This document shows positions 6,858-11,000 of a DNA stretch of 11,000 nucleotides, piece by piece. A program made the translations under genes and the position numbers. The notes beneath the pieces are model-generated. The model saw only the letters and a list, made by a program, of their open reading frames with translations, was not told where the DNA came from and did no database searches. The stretch is from Candidatus Aminicenans sakinawicola JGI OTU-1 (GTDB lineage: Bacteria; Acidobacteriota; Aminicenantia; Aminicenantales; Aminicenantaceae). Location of the stretch: the NCBI GenBank assembly GCA_000493965.1, contig AWNV01000041.1, forward strand, positions 1 through 11,000, given 5' to 3'. The stretch's first letter is position 1. Every line of letters starts with the position of its first letter.

Positions 6858-7595
6858 TTACTTCCGCAGTGAAGCCTTTGAAAAAATATATTCCGGGATA
6901 TATGTATTAAAATCAACAGACTCGAGGACAAATTCTGTCCCGTTTCCTTTTTTTAGGACATTTTTAAAAACAGCCCTTTTTGCAACCCAGCGATTCTGGG
7001 TTCGCATAATTTCTGTTACTTCGGTTATTTTTAGAAGTTTACCGCTCCTTGCGTACCGGTTTTCCTTAAGTGCGATGTAATGTTCCTTATCCACCCAGAT
7101 TTTTCTGGAATAGTAAGTGATATCGCTTGCTTTTGCAATAAGTTCCAACAACCAACACTTGTGTTCAAGAAACGTTTCTTCTGCAACAACTTTTGCATCG
7201 TAAAGATTATGTAATTCAGGGTCTTCCATCATATCCTCGTATGAAAGGTCAGAACCCATGACTGATTGACGAAGCATATGGCCTGAGATTTTGATTATCC
7301 GGTCAGAAGATGGAGAATATGTCCATAACTGATCCCCAAGTTTGAGCATTTTTGTTCCTTTTTCACGTGCAGGAGACAAATATTCAGTGAAAGATTTGTC
7401 AGTTCCATGAATCCATGATTTAGATTTAATTGTTCGTGTGCCTCTGCGGCCTTGAATTATCATTTCAGCTACTATTATTTTATTTTCAGAAGTAATATTT
7501 TCATCGACTTTCCTAAGGATCCAATCTCCAGAAGGTGTTTGTGCATTCACTGAAGTCCCTATAAGAACGATAAGGGTGAGTATCAATTGATTCAT
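6858..7595 (-). CDS. Periplasmic LolA-like outer-membrane lipoprotein-sorting protein
   Basis: The 245 aa protein has a Sec signal peptide: a hydrophobic stretch (4-16) and a likely cut after VNA (16-18), with no lipobox. The mature part is predicted beta-rich and resembles the LolA-like family typified by Treponema TP0789 (COG2834, PF17131): GTKMLKLGDQLWTYSPSSDR, then MGSDLSYEDMM and a long run of short strands. LolA-fold proteins hold lipids or lipid anchors in a hydrophobic cavity and ferry them across the periplasm. It is the last gene of the ABC operon. Its ATG overlaps the stop of the preceding permease by 4 bp (ATGA), with AAGGAG at 7604-7609. The context suggests it accepts the ABC transporter's cargo. 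The cargo could be lipoprotein or another lipid, and neither can be shown here. Confidence 0.75.
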   Translation of the reverse strand: MNQLILTLIVLIGTSVNAQTPSGDWILRKVDENITSENKIIVAEMIIQGRRGTRTIKSKSWIHGTDKSFTEYLSPAREKGTKMLKLGDQLWTYSPSSDRIIKISGHMLRQSVMGSDLSYEDMMEDPELHNLYDAKVVAEETFLEHKCWLLELIAKASDITYYSRKIWVDKEHYIALKENRYARSGKLLKITEVTEIMRTQNRWVAKRAVFKNVLKKGNGTEFVLESVDFNTYIPEYIFSKASLRK

Positions 7596-8866
7596 GCTTC
7601 AAGCTCCTTCGAAAGTTGTGATGTCTGCCGTTTATAAATCCCTATTCCGGAAATGCATGTCCCGAGAAAAGTGGCAATAAGGCCCGGAATGAAACCTATT
7701 ACAAAACTTGTAGGTGTTATTTGAGCCCTCATTACATTGGACATCAGCATAGAAGAGTTTTTCATCATGGATGCGATATTAATACCTTTAACCTGGAGAT
7801 AGTAAGAAATTGCAAGGCCAATAGCAGTACCTAACAAAGAACCAATCAATCCTATCATCAGTGATTCAGCTAACATAGAACGGTAGATATGCCCCTTGTC
7901 TTCACCCATTGCCAATCGGACTCCGATCTCACCATAACGCCTTAGACTCCCAATAAGACCAGCATTCCACAGCACAATTGACATAGCCGGGATGAAAATA
8001 AATAACATTATGCCTGAAACATAAGCATACATATCCAACAATTCAGCTAAACCACTCTGGTCCCGGAGAGTTTTCATAACAGGCGAGAATTCATCCTCAC
8101 TCTCCTGATATTTTGTATTGAATAAGGTCACGATTTCTTCGGCCTTTTCGTTGCGATAGAGGAAGTCATTGAAAAATCCTAAAATCTCTCCTGAAGCATC
8201 CTCCATATTCAGTGCAATCTGAATATCCGAGATATCTGCAAGCATAGCACCGCGGTCCATGGCTGAGAGCCCAAAACGGATAGTACCTACTACAGTAAAA
8301 TTAGCCGTGGCCGTACTTCCGTACATCGTTGAACTTATAAGTGTGGCTGTTTCACCTAACTGAATGTTTAAACGTTGAAAAAATTCGTCACTGACTAGAA
8401 TTTCTCCTGGTTTCTCTGGTAAATGACCCATAACGAGCGCGCTTTTCAGATTAAGGATATCATGCTCTATACTTGATTCAGAAAATAGGTCAACAGCCAT
8501 ACCTGCAATAGGACCCTGGTTTCGGGTTTCACCATGTTCATCAGGTATATCAAGTAAACCCCCGAAGCGTATCCTTGGAGTCCAAGAAAGATCAGGATAA
8601 TCTTTGTTTAAGTTTTCCAATAGACTTTTAATTCCTACATATGCCAGGTCATTGGGTATCTGTTCAGAATCTTCTGCATAGGCTCTTGACATGATTTTCA
8701 CGTGGCCTGTATTAAATTTTGCATTAGACCAGATAATGTCAGATAAAGCTCCATTCATCCAATTGTAAAACAAAACCGTTAGCATTACTCCTGAGATAAC
8801 AACAAGGACAGGAAATAGACTTCTGGATCTATCACGTATAAGACCTTTGAATAGAAATTTTATCAC
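7592..8866 (-). CDS. FtsX-type ABC transporter permease (LolC/LolE/MacB-like), second copy
   Basis: This is a 424 aa inner-membrane permease of a type VII (mechanotransmission) ABC transporter. The segments are TM1 at about 17-38, a large periplasmic domain (about 40-280, MacB_PCD-like), then TM2 (281-303), TM3 (333-356) and TM4 (387-409). The FtsX-domain signature SLRRYGEIGVRLAMGED (307-323) follows TM2. The start is GTG, read from 8866 to 8864, overlapping the upstream permease's TGA by 4 bp (GTGA), with AGAGGA at 8875-8880. It differs clearly from its neighbour, so the pair probably forms a heterodimer like LolC and LolE around the shared ATPase. The periplasmic domain would contact the LolA-like product of the next gene. 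MacB-type efflux is the main alternative, but no MacA-like adaptor is present. Confidence 0.85.
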   Translation of the reverse strand: MIKFLFKGLIRDRSRSLFPVLVVISGVMLTVLFYNWMNGALSDIIWSNAKFNTGHVKIMSRAYAEDSEQIPNDLAYVGIKSLLENLNKDYPDLSWTPRIRFGGLLDIPDEHGETRNQGPIAGMAVDLFSESSIEHDILNLKSALVMGHLPEKPGEILVSDEFFQRLNIQLGETATLISSTMYGSTATANFTVVGTIRFGLSAMDRGAMLADISDIQIALNMEDASGEILGFFNDFLYRNEKAEEIVTLFNTKYQESEDEFSPVMKTLRDQSGLAELLDMYAYVSGIMLFIFIPAMSIVLWNAGLIGSLRRYGEIGVRLAMGEDKGHIYRSMLAESLMIGLIGSLLGTAIGLAISYYLQVKGINIASMMKNSSMLMSNVMRAQITPTSFVIGFIPGLIATFLGTCISGIGIYKRQTSQLSKELEA

Positions 8867-10035
8867 GAAAATTTTCCTCTTAAAGCATCTGTTGGTTTAA
8901 GTTTCGCGATCTTTCTTGTTGGTAAATAGCTCACAATAGTAGTCACGAGAAGAACAAGAATTGTTGTGCCTATGACTAATCCGGCACTGTATGTCGGAAA
9001 AAGTTTCTTGCCTAGAGCAAATCCAAAGCTGTCGATTGACTCTGGCATAGCCCATCCTTTGGAGGAAAAATATATCAGTAACGGTATTCCGTAAATGGCA
9101 CCAATGATAGCAGCAAGGACTCCATGCATGGCTCCCTCCAGCGTGAAAAGTTGGATCACCTTGAATCGTGGTAAACCCAGAGCCATTAGAGTCCCCATTT
9201 CTTTCCTACGGCGGAAAATAGAGAGGACCTGTGTGTCGAATATGGCCAGCATGGCAAGAAACAGAAGGATTACATACACTATTGAAGAACCAATCGTTTT
9301 GGTTTGTACTAGCGACTTTATATCACTTAACAAGAAATCTGTAGTCTTAAAGGTCCATCCGGGAATATGGGTTTTTTCCATTACTGTTTTATCTATTACA
9401 ATTAGAGTTGCTTCTTGCTCCATTTGGGCCATCATTTGAAGCCTTTTAAGAGGAATCCATATCTGGCCGCTGTCAATACTCGCTACTGGAGTGTTCATAA
9501 TCTGCATAATCCTCGCATCCAATGCATCGAAAGTACCATAAGAATCCCGCCATTGAATAGTGAAAACATCACCTATGTTTAGCCCTGAGTTTTTGGCCAT
9601 ACGGCTTCCTATTAGTGCCGGTATTTCTTCGATATTCTGATCCAGGAACTGTGATGGCAGACTTAATAAAGACTGGGAAGGATCGATTCCTTTCAGCAGT
9701 ACCGGAGTTATTCGACCATCTGGATAGATTGTACCCTGGAGGATTAATACAGGGGCGGCCTGTCCTTTGTTGGCCATATTCTGAAGAACTTTTTGCAACT
9801 TTGAATGAGCATCCTGAAGAGATAGAGGGTCGTAAGGATTATAGTGTTCATTCCAGTACTGTCCTCCGCCGTATTCAGCGTCAATTTTATCATGCATTAT
9901 TTGTCTGTTCATGCCCTCAATAAGACCTTGAGTCCAGATGATTGCGACAAAAGCAAATGACAGAACAGCAACATTAAGCCATGTCCTCAGACCAGCACCA
10001 AAGAGATTTCGTAATGCCAATCGCGGAATAATCAT
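8863..10035 (-). CDS. FtsX-type ABC transporter permease (LolC/LolE-like), first copy
   Basis: This is a 390 aa inner-membrane permease. TM1 (about 17-38) follows a short cytoplasmic start, LALRNLFGAGLRTWLN, typical of the family. A periplasmic domain spans about 40-245, then TM2 (249-270), TM3 (298-322) and TM4 (351-371). The FtsX signature FRRRKEMGTLMALGL (274-288) lies after TM2, and the C-terminus PTRKIAKLKPTDALRGK (372-388) is characteristic of LolC/LolE-type proteins. The ATG overlaps the ATPase stop by 4 bp (ATGA at 10035-10032), with AAAAGGA at 10043-10049, which implies translational coupling. It is the likely partner of the next permease in a one-ATPase, two-permease complex. Cargo is not determined by sequence. 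Confidence 0.86.
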   Translation of the reverse strand: MIIPRLALRNLFGAGLRTWLNVAVLSFAFVAIIWTQGLIEGMNRQIMHDKIDAEYGGGQYWNEHYNPYDPLSLQDAHSKLQKVLQNMANKGQAAPVLILQGTIYPDGRITPVLLKGIDPSQSLLSLPSQFLDQNIEEIPALIGSRMAKNSGLNIGDVFTIQWRDSYGTFDALDARIMQIMNTPVASIDSGQIWIPLKRLQMMAQMEQEATLIVIDKTVMEKTHIPGWTFKTTDFLLSDIKSLVQTKTIGSSIVYVILLFLAMLAIFDTQVLSIFRRRKEMGTLMALGLPRFKVIQLFTLEGAMHGVLAAIIGAIYGIPLLIYFSSKGWAMPESIDSFGFALGKKLFPTYSAGLVIGTTILVLLVTTIVSYLPTRKIAKLKPTDALRGKFS

Positions 10036-10754
10036 GGTACAGTCCTTTTATTATTTGGATTTTCTATGACCTCATCCCTTGCAACTTTTCCGTCGACCAG
10101 CAAAATTTTGCGCCTCAGATATTGGATAACCTTCTCATCATGTGTGGCAAATATAAATGTTGTTACGAGTTCACGGTTTATATCTTCCATTGTCTGTAAA
10201 ATATGATGGGAATTTTTTGCATCAAGGTTTGCTGTTGGTTCGTCAGCCAGTAAAATTTCAGGCATTTTGACAATAGCTCGTGCAATTGCAACCCTCTGGC
10301 ACTCTCCTCCAGAAAGCTGGGCAGGTTTGGACTTTGTCCTGTCAGCCAGATGAACCCACCCCAGAGCTTCCATGACCTTTTTTTTCCGTTCTGATGATGT
10401 CATCCTTTGAAGAAGCAGAGGAAATTCCACGTTTTCAAACACTGTATATACCGGAAGCAGATTAAATGTCTGGAAAATGAATCCGATATGATTATTTCGC
10501 AGTTCAGATGCCTTTTTATGTGAGAGATCTTCAATTTTTTTCCCTAAAACAAGTGTACTGCCTTGGGATGGAACGTCAAGAGAACCTATGATATTAAGCA
10601 GTGTTGTCTTCCCTGAGCCGCTCGGGCCTACGAGGCCCGCAAACTCGCCTTTCTTGAAAGAAAGACTGACGTGATCCAGAGCTACAATTTTTCCCTGGCC
10701 CATAGGGTAAGTCTTGACCAGGTTTTCTGTTCTTATTAAAAATGAATTTTCCAT
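10032..10754 (-). CDS. lolD: LolD/MacB-type ABC transporter ATP-binding protein
   Basis: This is the cytoplasmic ATPase driving the two FtsX-type permeases encoded after it. From the chosen start it has 240 aa: Walker A GPSGSGKT (43-50), Q-loop FIFQTFNLLP with Q95, signature LSGGECQRV (147-155), Walker B ILLADEPTANLD with D171 and E172, and H-loop ATHDE with H205. All catalytic residues are intact, and length and motifs fit LolD/MacB-family ATPases. An in-frame ATG at 10784 would add 10 residues (MILDIRNEDP). The ATG at 10754 is preferred: it has GAGGA four bases upstream, gives the usual MENxxxIRTENL-like N-terminus, and leaves a normal leader after the promoter at 10802-10831. The symbol reflects family resemblance. 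True lipoprotein release has not been shown. Confidence 0.88.
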   Translation of the reverse strand: MENSFLIRTENLVKTYPMGQGKIVALDHVSLSFKKGEFAGLVGPSGSGKTTLLNIIGSLDVPSQGSTLVLGKKIEDLSHKKASELRNNHIGFIFQTFNLLPVYTVFENVEFPLLLQRMTSSERKKKVMEALGWVHLADRTKSKPAQLSGGECQRVAIARAIVKMPEILLADEPTANLDAKNSHHILQTMEDINRELVTTFIFATHDEKVIQYLRRKILLVDGKVARDEVIENPNNKRTVP

Positions 10755-10801
10755 GGGATCCTCATTCCTGATATCTAGAATCATCTGTCATATTCCGCAT
10801 A

Positions 10802-10831
10802 ATTGTATATTAAATCAACATTTATTGTCTA
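10802..10831 (-). promoter_or_regulatory. Probable promoter of the Lol-like ABC operon
   Basis: On the minus strand, TAGACA (10831-10826) and TACAAT (10807-10802) are separated by 18 bp, each a 5/6 match to the sigma-70 consensus. Transcription would begin near 10795. That leaves about 40 nt before the ATG at 10754 but only about 11 nt before the ATG at 10784. It lies in the gap after the upstream barrel-like gene, so the ABC genes may be transcribed independently of it. Confidence 0.45.
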
Positions 10832-10850
10832 ATATTTGACATAAATTCCA

Positions 10851-11000
10851 TTAATGATTGAAAACTACCATGATTTGAAACCCTTTCCCAGCAAATAAAT
10901 TATTATCTTTCTGGTATTGATATATCTGAAATTGAACAGGGTTCCAGAATCCAATAACATGGAAGCTCCAGCGGTCGTATGTCCGCTGCCAGTTTATAAA
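10851..11000 (-). CDS. C-terminal end of a probable outer-membrane beta-barrel protein (partial)
   Basis: Read leftward from the window edge, one frame is open for 49 residues to a TAA at 10853-10851. The residues are rich in aromatics and alternate polar with hydrophobic: RTYDRWSFHVIGFWNP, then QFQIYQYQKDN, then a final strand GKGFQIMVVFNH. This looks like three transmembrane beta strands with short turns. The last strand has an aromatic near the end, as in outer-membrane barrels, although the final residue is histidine rather than phenylalanine. The gene ends 96 bp before the chosen ATPase start on the same strand, so it may belong functionally with the Lol-like operon. The family cannot be named from this fragment, and the barrel assignment is inference from residue pattern. 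Confidence 0.6.
   Translation of the reverse strand, partial: FINWQRTYDRWSFHVIGFWNPVQFQIYQYQKDNNLFAGKGFQIMVVFNH

Noticed and set aside
9095..9923. Two plus-strand open frames (9095-9439 and 9615-9923)
   Set aside because: Both are antisense to the first FtsX-type permease, whose membrane segments and motifs are convincing.
8863..10035. MacB-type macrolide or peptide efflux pump as the identity of the ABC operon
   Set aside because: MacB fuses ATPase and permease and works with a MacA adaptor. Here the ATPase is separate, there are two permeases and the partner is LolA-like, which fits a Lol-type system better.

Overview
The window is AT-rich chromosomal DNA from a Gram-negative (diderm) bacterium. 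A lipobox protein, a Tat-signal oxidoreductase, a Lol-type ABC system with a LolA-like periplasmic partner and an apparent outer-membrane barrel fragment all imply an outer membrane. Several genes have good Shine-Dalgarno sequences, and the visible promoters resemble the sigma-70 TTGACA/TATAAT type. Both points argue against typical Bacteroidota and fit a group such as Aminicenantota/Acidobacteriota or a related candidate phylum. That placement is inference only. There are no RNA genes, CRISPR arrays, insertion sequences or phage genes.

Layout. Positions 1-1529 (+) hold the end of an unidentified gene followed by a complete dihydrolipoyl dehydrogenase. Positions 1589-4416 hold two divergent GT-A glycosyltransferases sharing an upstream region of about 310 bp. 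The leftward one resembles glucosyl-3-phosphoglycerate synthase (GT81). The rightward one has the same motif layout and resembles mannosylglycerate/glucosylglycerate-type enzymes. Together they suggest synthesis of a glycosylglycerate-type compatible solute or glycolipid precursor. Positions 4575-6818 (+) hold a Tat-exported Gfo/Idh/MocA oxidoreductase followed by a DUF1080 (3-keto-disaccharide hydrolase family) lipoprotein. This pairing fits oxidation-assisted glycoside cleavage outside the cytoplasm. Positions 6858-10754 (-) hold a four-gene operon whose adjacent genes overlap by 4 bp: LolD-like ATPase, two FtsX-type permeases and a LolA-like periplasmic protein. Upstream on the same strand, running off the right edge, is the C-terminus of a probable outer-membrane beta-barrel protein.

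The most unusual sequence-level signal is a nearly identical 18-bp promoter element, ATTGACAyAGGTTwTTTT. It lies in front of both the GT81-like gene and the Gfo/DUF1080 pair, which may link solute synthesis and sugar breakdown. No wholly new system is evident. The glycosyltransferase pair, the exported keto-sugar pair and the Lol-like/barrel cluster are the parts that deserve follow-up.
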